The notes: generated from the letters alone by a model not told the origin. A stretch of DNA of 64,000 nt from Lysobacter arenosi (GCF_016613475.2 NZ_CP071517.1:248001-312000), one strand, 5' to 3'; positions 35,061-44,380 are shown, counted from the first letter of the stretch. Numbers and translations are program-made.

Positions 35061-35735
35061 ATGCCACGCCATTCGCGCGGATTCGATACCGACGCGGCTC
35101 ACGCGCACCTGCTCAAGCGCGACCGCAAGCTCGCCCGCTGGATGCGCAGGATCGGTCCGCTAGCGCCGGATCCGCGCTGGCGCAAGTCCTTCGATCCAGT
35201 CGATGCGCTGGCCCGGGCGATCCTGTACCAGCAACTCAGCGGCAAGGCGGCGGCGACGATCGTCGGTCGCGTCGAAGCGGCGATCGACAGCACGCGTTTC
35301 CATTGCGACACCCTGTGTCGCATCGACGATGTCGCGCTGCGTGCCTGCGGTGTGTCCGGCAACAAGTCGCTGGCGCTGCGCGACCTCGCCGCGCGCGAGG
35401 CACGTGGCGAGATACCCGACCTGCGCCGCATGAGCACGATGGACAACCAGGCCATCATCGATGCGCTGGTGCCGGTGCGCGGCATCGGCCGCTGGACGGT
35501 GGAGATGATGCTGATGTTCCGCCTCGGTCGCCCGGACGTGCTGCCGGTCGACGACCTGGGCATCCGCAAGGGCGCCCAGTTCGTCGATGGCCTCGAACAG
35601 ATGCCGACCCCGAAGGAACTGGCCGCCACCGGCGAGCGCTGGGGACCCTATCGGACCTACGCCAGCCTCTACCTGTGGAAGATCGCCGACCTCGGCGGCC
35701 AGGCGCGGACCCCGACCAAGCGCTCGCAGGACTGA
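35061..35735 (+). CDS. DNA-3-methyladenine glycosylase II (AlkA family)
   Basis: 224 residues of the HhH-GPD superfamily, which removes alkylated bases from DNA. Seen: ALARAILYQQLSGKAAATIV, the helix-hairpin-helix VPVRGIGRWTVEMMLMF and the catalytic Asp in VLPVDDLGIRKG. The length suits the short AlkA class without the N-terminal extra domain. It is a second alkylation-damage gene in this window, besides the ATL protein at 12 kb. The start is one base after the DUF423 stop. Confidence 0.92.
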   Translation: MPRHSRGFDTDAAHAHLLKRDRKLARWMRRIGPLAPDPRWRKSFDPVDALARAILYQQLSGKAAATIVGRVEAAIDSTRFHCDTLCRIDDVALRACGVSGNKSLALRDLAAREARGEIPDLRRMSTMDNQAIIDALVPVRGIGRWTVEMMLMFRLGRPDVLPVDDLGIRKGAQFVDGLEQMPTPKELAATGERWGPYRTYASLYLWKIADLGGQARTPTKRSQD

Positions 35736-35815
35736 CAGCCGCTCCCCGCATCAAGGCCGTCTTGACATCGGTTGCGGGAAGATCGGCTTCTCCAGACCGA
35801 TCAGGGAGGTGTGGC

Positions 35816-36214
35816 ATGCAATCCCGGCAACAGGGTGGTCCGAAGCGGTGGATGCTGGTTTCAGCGTCGGTGCTGTTGTTTGCATCGGCGATGGCGATCG
35901 CCAGCCCGTCCAACAAGTGGCGCATCCAGGTCAGCAGTGATGCCGACAGCGATGGCGTCGTCGTTTTCCATATCGCTCCGCTGAAGGATGCGGCGGTCGA
36001 TGTCTCGGTGGCCATTCCCAAGGACGCCAACGAGAACCATGTCGCCCGACTGATCCGCGACCAGCTGCGCGCCAAGCTTGGCAACAGCTATCGCATCGAG
36101 GTCGACGATGGCGAGGACGTGCTGATCAAGAAGCACCTGGGCGATGCCAACTTTGACCTGACCATCACCCAGCAGACCGCCAAGGGCGTGCGCATCACCC
36201 TCGACAAGGAATAA
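35816..36214 (+). CDS. Small exported protein of unknown function
   Basis: 132 residues. Signal peptide with hydrophobic core MLVSASVLLFASAMAIASPS (about 13-32). The mature part is about 100 residues of beta-alpha-beta type with VDVSVAIPKDANENHVARLI, a helix RDQLRAKLG and a final strand FDLTITQQTAKGVRITLD. GGGAGG precedes the ATG by seven bases, a good ribosome site that settles the start. I do not recognise the family; probably a periplasmic protein. Confidence 0.78.
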   Translation: MQSRQQGGPKRWMLVSASVLLFASAMAIASPSNKWRIQVSSDADSDGVVVFHIAPLKDAAVDVSVAIPKDANENHVARLIRDQLRAKLGNSYRIEVDDGEDVLIKKHLGDANFDLTITQQTAKGVRITLDKE

Positions 36215-36222
36215 CCGCTAGC

Positions 36223-37338
36223 TCAGCCGTCCGCGGCCACAGGGCTGGCGGCGGCTGTCGCCGGTTCGGGCGCGGTTTCGGGCGAGGTTCCCGGCGTGGT
36301 GCTCGGCGTGCGTCTGCCCAGGCGCGCCCCGAACCGGTGCTTCAGGCGCAACGCCGGCTCCTCGACCAGGCGCCACGACAACGCCGCCAGGGTGCCGGCC
36401 AGCAGGGTCGCCCACAGCGTGTTGTGCAGCGCGCTGCCGGGCGAGAACTGCTGGACCAGTTGCTGCGACGGCCAGCCGTACAGATAGACGCCGTAGGAAA
36501 TGTCGTGCCGGCGGATCGCTGGAAGCTTCGGCACGTACGCCAGGAACAGCGTGGTGTAGCTCAGCGCGACGAAGTAGGCGATGAAGTAGTACGGGCCGCC
36601 GCGCAACGCCGCGGCCCCGACCAGCAGGCCCACCAGCAGTGGCCACGACAGCGGGATCCGCGCGCGGTGGTGCCAGGCAAGGCTGCCGGTCAGGAAGTAC
36701 GCCGTGCACCACAGCAGGTTGCTCTTCTCCGGCGTCAGCGACTCGCCGCCGTAGCGCACGATCGCCGCCACCAGCGCGACCAGGCAGAACACCGTGAAGC
36801 GACCGCGCCGGAACAGGCGCGCGAAGGCGAGGAACGCCAGCAACAGGTACAGCTTGAACTCGATCGGCAGCGACCACAGCGAGCCATTGATGGCCGCGCT
36901 CGGCAGCGTCTCGAACACCCCCGGCAGGAAGTACTGGGTCTGCCGGAGAGTGATGTTCTTCCACAGGTACTTCCAGGTCCCGGCCGAGCTCCAGTAGTCG
37001 GGCGCCGTCGTCAGCAGAGGTCCGAGCACGAACACGCTCAGTGCCACGCACACGATCAGCGCCGGGAAGATGCGCAATGCACGCGCCACCAGGTACTGCG
37101 GCAGCGGGTTGCGCTCGACGCTGCAGGCGATCAGGAAACCGCTGATGACGAAGAACATGTCCACCGCGATCCCGCCGGCGAACTTGATCTGCACCACCTG
37201 CAGCAGCAGGTCGGCGCCGCCGCTGGCAGTGACCGGCCAGGAATGCCCGTAGATCACCAGCCAGGCGGCGACGAGTCGGATCAGGTTGAAATTGTTGTCG
37301 TGCTGGACACTGCCGTCGGCAAGCGTGCGCAAGGTCAT
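36223..37338 (-). CDS. OafA/YrhL-type membrane acyltransferase
   Basis: 371 residues of the acyltransferase 3 family, which moves acyl groups onto sugars of surface polysaccharides or other envelope molecules. About ten membrane segments. N-terminal DNNFNLIRLVAAWLVIYGHS carries the conserved Arg and the catalytic His, followed by AVDMFFVISGFLI. ATG at 37338 is preferred to TTG at 37353. It stands alone, converging on the small exported protein gene; no glycan cluster is nearby, so the acceptor is unknown. Confidence 0.88.
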   Translation of the reverse strand: MTLRTLADGSVQHDNNFNLIRLVAAWLVIYGHSWPVTASGGADLLLQVVQIKFAGGIAVDMFFVISGFLIACSVERNPLPQYLVARALRIFPALIVCVALSVFVLGPLLTTAPDYWSSAGTWKYLWKNITLRQTQYFLPGVFETLPSAAINGSLWSLPIEFKLYLLLAFLAFARLFRRGRFTVFCLVALVAAIVRYGGESLTPEKSNLLWCTAYFLTGSLAWHHRARIPLSWPLLVGLLVGAAALRGGPYYFIAYFVALSYTTLFLAYVPKLPAIRRHDISYGVYLYGWPSQQLVQQFSPGSALHNTLWATLLAGTLAALSWRLVEEPALRLKHRFGARLGRRTPSTTPGTSPETAPEPATAAASPVAADG

Positions 37339-37419
37339 GGTGGGCGGCGGCAAGATAGGGAGGGAGGCAGGCGACCCCAGCGGCCTGCCGGCGAAACATT
37401 CAGCTGATTTGGTTCAGCC

Positions 37420-38220
37420 TCAACCTGACTGATACCGCCAGTGCCAGGGCTCGTAGACGATACCGTGCGGATTGTCGCGCGGGTAACTCATCACGAACCC
37501 GAACCCCTCGGCGTTGTCGCGCAGCCAGGCAAACGCGGCGGTGCCTTCGAACGACTCCTCGGCCGGAGGTTCATCCGGTGCACCGATGTCCAGCGCGAGG
37601 CCGGAATGATGTTCGCTGTAGCCGGGCGCGGCATTGACGGTAAGGATCTCCTCGACCCCCAGTCCGCGGGCGAGCTTGCGCTCGAAGATGCCCAGCTGGT
37701 AGTCGTGGCTGCGGTAGCCGGATATCGCTTCGAGCACGATGCCATCGCGCAGCGCCGCATCGTGCAGGTGCGACCACGCGCGCGCCGCCTCGACATGCAG
37801 CCACAGCGGGCGGCGGTAGCGGTCGAATCCGGCGAAGGCGAGCCAGTCCGGTTCGGCGACCAGCTCCAGGCCGGTGCGCTCGCCGTACTCGCCGTCCAGC
37901 CCGAGCGCATGCAGTCGCTCTTCGAGGCGGTCCAGCGGCAGTTCGCGGACGTGTTCGATGCCGGCGCGCAGGTGGGAGGGCGGGGCATCGATGGCGTCGA
38001 GGGCAGCGTCCAGACCGGGTTCGCGGCGCAGGTGCGGCACCAGCGCCAGCAGGCCTTCGGGCAGATCGACGGCGAGGTACTGGCCATCGCGCTTGCGGCG
38101 CAGGACATGGCGGGCGCGGGCGAGTGCACGCGCGTCGAAGTTGCTGCGCGCACGCAACAGGCCGCCTCGCCAGAGTTCGATCTCCGGCGTGTTGATCAGG
38201 ATTCGGGGCTGGCCGCGCAT
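37420..38220 (-). CDS. M15 family D-alanyl-D-alanine carboxypeptidase (VanY-like), no signal
   Basis: 266 residues. The catalytic domain (about 125-266) shows ISGYRSHDYQLGIF, PGYSEHHSGLALDIG (zinc ligands His and Asp) and the final YEPWHWRY with the catalytic Glu-x-x-His. The N-terminal 120 residues, rich in Arg and Leu, are not part of the known domain. No signal peptide is seen, unlike most VanY proteins, so it may work in the cytoplasm on recycled wall peptides. Its start is in divergent or unclear context: the nearest upstream gene on this strand is the small DUF4177 gene 132 bases away. Confidence 0.87.
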   Translation of the reverse strand: MRGQPRILINTPEIELWRGGLLRARSNFDARALARARHVLRRKRDGQYLAVDLPEGLLALVPHLRREPGLDAALDAIDAPPSHLRAGIEHVRELPLDRLEERLHALGLDGEYGERTGLELVAEPDWLAFAGFDRYRRPLWLHVEAARAWSHLHDAALRDGIVLEAISGYRSHDYQLGIFERKLARGLGVEEILTVNAAPGYSEHHSGLALDIGAPDEPPAEESFEGTAAFAWLRDNAEGFGFVMSYPRDNPHGIVYEPWHWRYQSG

Positions 38221-38352
38221 GGCGTGCAGGTTAACGGGCCGGCGCGGTCGATGCCACGCTTCCAGGTGCTGCGCGAGGCTTGAACCCCGATTGGCGGCGG
38301 CAAGGGGCGGCCCGGGCCGGAAGCCTTTCCCGCAAGCAGATGCCGCCAGGCC

Positions 38353-38532
38353 TCAGACCGGCCGCTTCAGCACCGCGCGCAGGTGGTCGAACGGCGTCAC
38401 GGCGGTCACCGACACCAGCTCCCAGCCCTCTTCACCGAGGCGGTTGAGTTCTTCCTGCAGGCGCTCGCTGACGGCAGGGCCGAGCATCCTGGGCACGATC
38501 TCGATGACTTCGTAGGTCCAGCGTTGGCTCAT
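38353..38532 (-). CDS. DUF4177 family small protein (59 residues)
   Basis: A short gene of 60 codons including the stop. Translation begins MSQRWTYEVIEIVPRMLG and holds LNRLGEEGWELVSVTAV, the signature of DUF4177, ending in LRAVLKRPV. Such proteins are small single-domain alpha-beta proteins of unknown function. ATG at 38532 lies 54 bases after the stop of the upstream lipoprotein gene, with AGGACACCGTC in front; the two may be one transcript. Confidence 0.85.
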   Translation of the reverse strand: MSQRWTYEVIEIVPRMLGPAVSERLQEELNRLGEEGWELVSVTAVTPFDHLRAVLKRPV

Positions 38533-38586
38533 GACGGTGTCCTCATCGGTACGGGTTGGTCAGTGATGGTCTGGTCAGGGGGCGGA

Positions 38587-39540
38587 TCAACCCGGGGTAA
38601 TCCGATACAACGGCGCCGGGATGAATTCGCCGGTCGCGTACAGGTGCTTGCCATCGCGGCTCCAGGCCAGCGCCTCGGCCTGCGGCAGCCACGGCAGTGG
38701 TTCGAACTTCGGCGCGCGCGCCACTGCCTGGCCCCAGTCCTCGCGGGAATGGCGCGGGTACAGCAGCAGCCAGCGATAGGTCATCACCGCGAGCGTGCGG
38801 CCGTCGGGCGACACATCCGCCGCGGTCACCTGGCTGTCCAGGCGCGCGCGCTGCGGATTGCGGCGCAGTGCATTGGCATCGGCCTGTGGCACGCCGGCAA
38901 GCGTGCCGAGCTTGTGCGCGGTCTGCAGCGTCGTCCCGCGCGGGTGCAGTGGCAGCGAGAACAACTCCGGCGGCTGGCGGCGTTTCGAGATCAACAGCAC
39001 CTGGCGATTCTCGGCATCCACCGCCACCGCTTCGCAATCGCGCGCGCCGTCGGGCCAGCGGAATGCGATCGACCACGCCGGGCGCAGGCGCGCATTCTCG
39101 ATCCGCGCCGGCTCCTCGACGATGTGCAGTTGCAGGCTGCGGCGCAGGCCACCGTTGTCGCCGGTATCGGCGATCAGCAGATAGTTGCGGCCATCGAGCT
39201 CGAAGGACGCCAGGTCCTCCCAGTCGGTCTTGGTCACGCCCTCCACGCGCAGCGTGGCCAGTCGCGTGCCCCCGGTGCTGACCGCGAACAGTCGCTCCGG
39301 GTTGCCGCCGTCGTCGAGCATCCACAACACGTCGCGGTGGCGGCGCGATGCGGCGATGCCGCTGATCTCGTCCAGCTGCGGGTCGATCATCACGCCTGCA
39401 AGGTGCGTGCCGCGGCTCTCCTCGACAGGCTCGGGCGCTTCGTCGGCGCAGCCGGCGACGGCGATCACACAGGCGATCCCGCAGGCGAGCGCGAGGGCGA
39501 TTCGTTGCGCGGCTGCGGAGGTGGGGGCGGGGCCGGACAT
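38587..39540 (-). CDS. Lipoprotein with predicted beta-propeller, unknown function
   Basis: 317 residues. N-terminal hydrophobic signal ending AVAGC-ADE (lipobox). The rest is a series of beta-rich repeats: [56 protein letters not shown] and [19 protein letters not shown], a pattern like SdiA-regulated / NHL-type propellers that bind or cleave small molecules. No catalytic residue can be assigned. ATG at 39540 is taken over GTG at 39546. Divergent from purT. Confidence 0.8.
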   Translation of the reverse strand: MSGPAPTSAAAQRIALALACGIACVIAVAGCADEAPEPVEESRGTHLAGVMIDPQLDEISGIAASRRHRDVLWMLDDGGNPERLFAVSTGGTRLATLRVEGVTKTDWEDLASFELDGRNYLLIADTGDNGGLRRSLQLHIVEEPARIENARLRPAWSIAFRWPDGARDCEAVAVDAENRQVLLISKRRQPPELFSLPLHPRGTTLQTAHKLGTLAGVPQADANALRRNPQRARLDSQVTAADVSPDGRTLAVMTYRWLLLYPRHSREDWGQAVARAPKFEPLPWLPQAEALAWSRDGKHLYATGEFIPAPLYRITPG

Positions 39541-39755
39541 CGGCACAGGATGGCACGCGATTTGCGACCCGACAAAGGTGGCGGCGACAAATTGCGAACG
39601 CTGGTGGAACTGTCGTGTTATCGCAGCGTGGACGCAGCTGGGTCCGCGGCCATCGGGACGCGCAGGGACGGGGCTGGCGTGCTTCGGGCAGAAGCCTGAA
39701 GACCTTTTGCCCGCGTCCCCATAAACTGACCGCCAGCCCTCCGCCCGGACCCCAC

Positions 39756-40955
39756 ATGATCACCCTCGGCACGCCTCTGTCCCCGCACGCATACCGCGTG
39801 CTCCTGCTCGGTTCGGGCGAACTCGGCAAGGAAGTGGCGATCGAGTTGCAGCGCTTCGGCGTGGAGGTGGTCGCGGCAGACCGTTATGCCGACGCACCGG
39901 CCATGCAGGTGGCGCATCGCAGCCATGTGCTGGACATGCTCGACGGCGGCGCGATCCGCGCGCTGATCGCACTCGAGCGTCCGCACCTGATCGTCCCGGA
40001 GATCGAGGCGATCCACACGCAGACCCTGGTCGACCTGGAACGCGAATTCGGCGAACGCGGCACGCAGACGCGGGTCATCCCGACCGCGCGCGCCGCGCGC
40101 CTGACCATGGACCGCGAAGGCATCCGCCGCCTCGCGGCCGAAACGCTCGGCTTGCCGACGTCGCCGTACAAGTTCGTCGACACGCTGGAGGACTACCGCG
40201 CAGCGGTCGAAACCATCGGGCTGCCTTGCGTGGTCAAGCCGGTGATGTCGTCGTCGGGCAAGGGCCAGAGCCTGGTGCGTGACAGCGACAGCATCGACAA
40301 GGCCTGGGACTACGCCCAGACCGGCGGCCGCGCCGGTGCCGGCCGCGTGATCGTGGAAGGCTTCGTCGACTTCGACTACGAGATCACGCTGCTGACGGTA
40401 CGCCATGTCGGCGGCACCACTTTCTGCGCGCCGATCGGGCACCTGCAGCGCGATGGCGACTACCGCGAGAGCTGGCAGCCGCAGGCGATGTCGACCAAGG
40501 CGCTGGCGCGCGCGCAGGGCATCGCCCGCACGATCACCGACGATCTGGGTGGCTGGGGCGTGTTCGGCGTGGAGTTGTTCGTCAAGGGTGACGATGTCTG
40601 GTTCAGCGAGGTCTCACCCAGGCCGCATGACACTGGTCTTGTCACGCTGGCTTCGCAGGACTTGAGCGAGTTTGCCCTGCATGCACGGGCGATCCTCGGA
40701 TTGCCGGTGCCTTCGATCCGCGAGTACGGCCCGGCGGCCTCGTGTGCGGTGCTGGCGCAGGGTCACGGCGTGCCGGTGTTCGACGGCGTCGATGCGGCGC
40801 TGGCGCAGGCCGACACGCAGCTGCGCCTGTTCGGCAAGCCGCGCGTGGAAGGGCATCGCCGTGTCGCGGTCACGTTGGCCTTGGCCGAGGACATTGATAC
40901 GGCACGCGAGCGTGCACGGCGGTCGGCTGCCGCGCTCAACATCGAATTGCGCTGA
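39756..40955 (+). CDS. purT: Formate-dependent phosphoribosylglycinamide formyltransferase PurT
   Basis: 399 residues (E. coli 392). An ATP-grasp enzyme making formyl-GAR from GAR, formate and ATP, in purine synthesis. Seen: [18 protein letters not shown] at the start (phosphate and GAR binding), [14 protein letters not shown], then ATP-grasp motifs [32 protein letters not shown] and [26 protein letters not shown] with metal ligands. The start ATG at 39756 matches the family. The 215-bp divergent region before it holds its promoter; I see no clear PurR box. Confidence 0.95.
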   Translation: MITLGTPLSPHAYRVLLLGSGELGKEVAIELQRFGVEVVAADRYADAPAMQVAHRSHVLDMLDGGAIRALIALERPHLIVPEIEAIHTQTLVDLEREFGERGTQTRVIPTARAARLTMDREGIRRLAAETLGLPTSPYKFVDTLEDYRAAVETIGLPCVVKPVMSSSGKGQSLVRDSDSIDKAWDYAQTGGRAGAGRVIVEGFVDFDYEITLLTVRHVGGTTFCAPIGHLQRDGDYRESWQPQAMSTKALARAQGIARTITDDLGGWGVFGVELFVKGDDVWFSEVSPRPHDTGLVTLASQDLSEFALHARAILGLPVPSIREYGPAASCAVLAQGHGVPVFDGVDAALAQADTQLRLFGKPRVEGHRRVAVTLALAEDIDTARERARRSAAALNIELR

Positions 40956-40982
40956 ACGCATCATTCCCGAGGAGCCGCGACC

Positions 40983-41408
40983 ATGCTCGACGAAACCCAG
41001 GGTTATGCCGTGTTCTTCTACCCGCAGGCGCTGGAGGCGCTTGGTGAGGCGATCCGCCCGTACATGCACGATGGTGCCAGCGGGCCGCACGTGCTGTGCA
41101 ATTCGATCGACACCGGCGGTGCACTGATCGAGATGACCATCGAGGGACGCACGGCCGAGGGCAATGCGATCGCGGTCGAGTTGATGGTGCCGGCCAACAT
41201 GGTGCGGATGATTGTGTCGGCGCGCAGCGATGGTGTGTTCGGCTTCGGACCGCGCGTCGTGGCGGCGCCTGCAGACGCCGATGCGGTGGCGGTGCCACCG
41301 ACGGCATTGGCATCTGCGCAGACGGTGCATGCGCCGGTGGAGATTCCGATGCCGATGGTCGATCCGGTCACGCCGGTGATGGCCATGCTGCCGCCGAAGG
41401 CGCAGTAA
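40983..41408 (+). CDS. Conserved protein of unknown function
   Basis: 141 residues, soluble, no signal. The first 90 residues form an alpha-beta domain (QGYAVFFYPQALEALGEAIR, then LIEMTIEGRTAEGNAIAVEL). The last 45 are rich in Pro, Val and Ala and are probably disordered. GAGGAG lies eight bases before the ATG. It starts 27 bases after purT and may share its transcript, but no link to purines can be seen. Confidence 0.75.
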   Translation: MLDETQGYAVFFYPQALEALGEAIRPYMHDGASGPHVLCNSIDTGGALIEMTIEGRTAEGNAIAVELMVPANMVRMIVSARSDGVFGFGPRVVAAPADADAVAVPPTALASAQTVHAPVEIPMPMVDPVTPVMAMLPPKAQ

Positions 41409-41423
41409 CGTCAAATCACCGTC

Positions 41424-41443
41424 GTCCCGGCGAACGCCGGGAC
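41424..41443. repeat. REP-like palindrome GTCCCGGC-GAAC-GCCGGGAC
   Basis: Same stem and loop as 13279-13298. It lies 15 bases after the 141-residue protein gene, in the gap between convergent genes. Confidence 0.85.
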
Positions 41444-41470
41444 CCGTTCTGACTTGCCGTCGCGCGACGC

Positions 41471-42706
41471 TCAGCGCGGCTCCATCCCCACATCCACCCA
41501 CACCAGGTGATGGTCGCTGCCATCGGCAATGGCTGCTTCCGGCTGCGCCGCGGCCGGCCAGAACACGCCGCTGCCTTCGACGCTGAAGCCCACCGAGGGC
41601 AGTACGTAATCCAGTCGCATCGTCCCGGCCTTCGGTCCGAAATCGCCGGTGGCGTGGGCGGGCGAGCCGCGACGGACGATGCCGGCCTGGGCATAGCGGG
41701 CGCCGACTTCGACCGCGCCCTCGCTGCGCGGCGTCGCGTAACGCGCCACGCGCGCATGTTCGAGCAGTTCAACAATCGCCTCGTGGTGGCCGTCGCCGTC
41801 GCTCGGGTCGTTGTTGAGGTCGCCGGCGATGACGAAGCGTGCATCCGCGGGCAGGCCGCCACAGCGGCCCTGGTCGTCGCACAACCAGGCGGCGTTGGGC
41901 GATGACAGGTACTCGCGCCACAGGCGGATCTCGTCGGCGTTGCGCACGCCGTTGCGGTCCTCGGGGCCGTCGAACACCGGCGGTGTCGGGTGCGAGACCA
42001 GGAAGTGCACGACGCCTGCCGGCGTGCGCACCGGCACGTCCCAATGCGATTTCGAAGACAGGCGCAGCTGCGACCAGATCGATGCCGGGTACCACGGTTT
42101 GCCGTTGGCCGGATCACGCGGTTGCGAGGCGCCCGGCATGGCGCTCCATTTCAGCAACTGGAACGTGCGCACCTGGTCGGCATCGATCGGGTGGCGTGAC
42201 AGCACCAGCATGCCGTACTGGCCCGGGTGCAGGCCGTAGCCCCAGGCGTCGTTGCCGCGGTTGCGACCGGCGCCGCCGGCCTCGCCGTTGCCATCCAAGT
42301 CGAGACCGCTCGGCACGCCGGTGTTGACCGGGGCCAGGTAGCGGTACGGGTACTTGAGCGGTTCGCCACCGCCGGCCTGGGCGACGGCGAGGTAGTCGCG
42401 CTGGAACAGGTCGGCGGCCGTGCCCTGGGCGTCGTAGTCGAACTCGTTGAGCAGCACCAGGTCGGGGCGCACGCGCTGCAACACCGCGGCGATCTTGCGC
42501 GCGCCGGGGTCGCCGGCCTCCAGGCGGTGGATCAGTCCGCCGTCCTGGTCGTCATAGAGCGAGGTGTTGTACGTCGCCACGCGCAGGTTCGTGTCGGAGC
42601 TCATCGATCGGGCCCATGCTTCCGGATCGCCCTTGATGTTTACCTGCGTGCACGCGCAAAGCAGCGAAAGGGCGGCGCCAATGAGGGGAAGGGAGAGTCT
42701 GTTCAT
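41471..42706 (-). CDS. Endonuclease/exonuclease/phosphatase family lipoprotein
   Basis: 411 residues. Lipoprotein signal ending SLLCAC-TQV. EEP-fold landmarks: LRVATYNTSLYDDQ (metal Asn), VLLNEFDYDAQG (metal Glu), YGMLVLSRHPID, RFVIAGDLNNDPSDGDG (catalytic Asp-x-Asn) and GSDHHLVWVDV (final Asp-His). The active site is thus complete. Family members cleave nucleic acids or phosphoesters; being lipid-anchored outside the cytoplasm it may act on extracellular DNA or phosphodiesters, like the NUC-type nuclease at 21 kb. Confidence 0.88.
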   Translation of the reverse strand: MNRLSLPLIGAALSLLCACTQVNIKGDPEAWARSMSSDTNLRVATYNTSLYDDQDGGLIHRLEAGDPGARKIAAVLQRVRPDLVLLNEFDYDAQGTAADLFQRDYLAVAQAGGGEPLKYPYRYLAPVNTGVPSGLDLDGNGEAGGAGRNRGNDAWGYGLHPGQYGMLVLSRHPIDADQVRTFQLLKWSAMPGASQPRDPANGKPWYPASIWSQLRLSSKSHWDVPVRTPAGVVHFLVSHPTPPVFDGPEDRNGVRNADEIRLWREYLSSPNAAWLCDDQGRCGGLPADARFVIAGDLNNDPSDGDGHHEAIVELLEHARVARYATPRSEGAVEVGARYAQAGIVRRGSPAHATGDFGPKAGTMRLDYVLPSVGFSVEGSGVFWPAAAQPEAAIADGSDHHLVWVDVGMEPR

Positions 42707-42748
42707 CGCGCGATGATGTCATGCCGGCGCGCAGCGGCAATGACAGGA

Positions 42749-43489
42749 TCAGGCCAGCGGCAGGTCGTGCCAGTCGCGGCCATCGAATGCTTCCAGCGGG
42801 CGGAAGCGGCGCTTGTAGTCCATCTTCGCGTGGCCCTGGATCCAGTAGCCCAGGTAGAGGTGGCGACGGCGCTCGCGCCGGGCCCATTCCAGCTGGCGCA
42901 GGATCGCCAGCGTACCCAGGCCGCGATCTGCGAGGTCCGGGTCGTAGAAGGTGTAGACCGCCGACAGCGCCGCTTCGGTCACGTCGGTCACCGCCACCGC
43001 CAGCAGCTTGCCGGGGCCGTGCGTGGATGCCTCGCGCAGCTCCAGGAAGCGGCCTTCGCTCCAGCTGCCGATCAGGAACTGGTCGAACTCGGTCGCGCCG
43101 TGGCCGTCCATGCCGCCGCCGGCGTGGCGGGCAGCCAGGTAGCGGCGGTACAGCGACAGTTGCTCGGGCGTGCGCTGGGTTGGCAGCACCCGCATCTCGA
43201 CGCCGGCATTGCGGGCCAGGCAGCGGCGCTGGCTGCGGTCGGGGACGAAGCGGTCGACCGGGATGCGCACTGCCACGCAGGCACGGCAGCCGGCGCAATG
43301 GGGGCGGTAGACGATGTCACCGGAGCGGCGGAAACCCCAGCCCAGTGCGTGCGGGTACCACTGCCGCAGGCGCGGGTCGCGCGGGTCGAGCACGAGGTCG
43401 CGGGCGACGCGCTCGGGCCAGTAGCCACAGGCGTGCTCGCCGGTATGGAACAGGCGGAGATCGTCGCTGTCCTGCGGTTCGGTGCCCAT
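42749..43489 (-). CDS. bpt: Aspartate/glutamate leucyltransferase Bpt (arginyltransferase family)
   Basis: 246 residues. Transfers leucine from Leu-tRNA to proteins with N-terminal Asp or Glu, marking them for ClpS/ClpAP (N-end rule). Seen: [18 protein letters not shown], the Cys-rich [31 protein letters not shown] and [19 protein letters not shown], all typical of the bacterial ATE/Bpt group. ATG at 43489 gives the normal start; codons upstream run into the promoter of the divergent EF-hand gene. Confidence 0.93.
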   Translation of the reverse strand: MGTEPQDSDDLRLFHTGEHACGYWPERVARDLVLDPRDPRLRQWYPHALGWGFRRSGDIVYRPHCAGCRACVAVRIPVDRFVPDRSQRRCLARNAGVEMRVLPTQRTPEQLSLYRRYLAARHAGGGMDGHGATEFDQFLIGSWSEGRFLELREASTHGPGKLLAVAVTDVTEAALSAVYTFYDPDLADRGLGTLAILRQLEWARRERRRHLYLGYWIQGHAKMDYKRRFRPLEAFDGRDWHDLPLA

Positions 43490-43629
43490 GGCGCCAGCAT
43501 AGCGCCGTGGCGCGTGAGGAAAATGCTGTCGCGCGACTGAACGCGGCCCGCCCGCTGTCAACCGCAACCATGGCCGGGCGTTGATGTGGTCATCGGCGCC
43601 AACCGACGCCACCCGCAGGAGTCCCACTC

Positions 43630-44265
43630 ATGAAACAGCGCAATTCCCTGTCCGCCGTGCTTGCCGTCGCCATCGCCGCGATCGTCACCGCCGGCACCGC
43701 GCTGGCCGCGACCCAGGCCAGCGATGGCACGCATGCGCCGCGCCCGAAGCTCGACGTCAACGACGACGGCGTGGTCGACCGCAACGAAGCCGCTGCCAGC
43801 CCGCGCCTGGCGGCGAAGTTCGACCAGCTCGACGTCAACAAGGATGGCAAGCTCGATCGCTCCGAGCGCCCCCATCACGGCGGCAAGGGCCGCGGGCATG
43901 GCGGTGGCATGGGCGGTCTGATCGACGCCGACAAGGATGGCGACGGTCGCATCAGCAAGACCGAGGCTTCGTCGTTGCCGTGGCTCACCAAGAGCTTCGA
44001 CCAGGTCGACGGCAATCGAGACGGCTACGTCGTCCGCAGCGAGCTGCGCAGCTATCACGAGAAGATGCGTCCGCAGCGTGAGGCCGAGCGGGCCAAGCAG
44101 GCCGAGGAGCGCTTCGCCGCGGCCGACCTCAACCACGACGGCAAGCTGAGCAAGCTTGAGGTCAGCGAGAACATGCCGCGCCTGAGCAAGGGGTTCGCGT
44201 TCATGGACGAGGACCGCGACGGCTACCTGACCCGGGACGATCTCAAGCACTCGCCCCGCCACTGA
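43630..44265 (+). CDS. Exported protein with six EF-hand calcium loops
   Basis: 211 residues with a signal peptide (hydrophobic core VLAVAIAAIVTAGTALA, cut before ATQ). Six loops of the DxNxDGxxxxxE type follow: DVNDDGVVDRNE, DVNKDGKLDRSE, DADKDGDGRISKTE (with an inserted pair), DGNRDGYVVRSE, DLNHDGKLSKLE and DEDRDGYLTRDD. A His/Gly-rich stretch (HHGGKGRGHGGGMGG, about 78-96) separates loops 2 and 3. Likely a periplasmic calcium buffer or calcium sensor. A strong terminator follows. Confidence 0.88.
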   Translation: MKQRNSLSAVLAVAIAAIVTAGTALAATQASDGTHAPRPKLDVNDDGVVDRNEAAASPRLAAKFDQLDVNKDGKLDRSERPHHGGKGRGHGGGMGGLIDADKDGDGRISKTEASSLPWLTKSFDQVDGNRDGYVVRSELRSYHEKMRPQREAERAKQAEERFAAADLNHDGKLSKLEVSENMPRLSKGFAFMDEDRDGYLTRDDLKHSPRH

Positions 44266-44332
44266 ACTTTCCCAGGCGGGCGAGGTCGATGCCTGCACAA
44301 CAACGTGCTGGCTGTCCTGCGAATCCCAACTA

Positions 44333-44367
44333 CCCGTGCCGGGTCTCCGCGGCACGGGTTTTTTTTT
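44333..44367 (+). terminator. Rho-independent terminator of the EF-hand gene
   Basis: Stem CCCGTGCCG / CGGCACGGG (44333-44341, 44350-44358), loop GGTCTCCG, followed by nine T. It lies 67 bases after the stop. Confidence 0.95.
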
Positions 44368-44380
44368 GGCTGTCGCCGGC

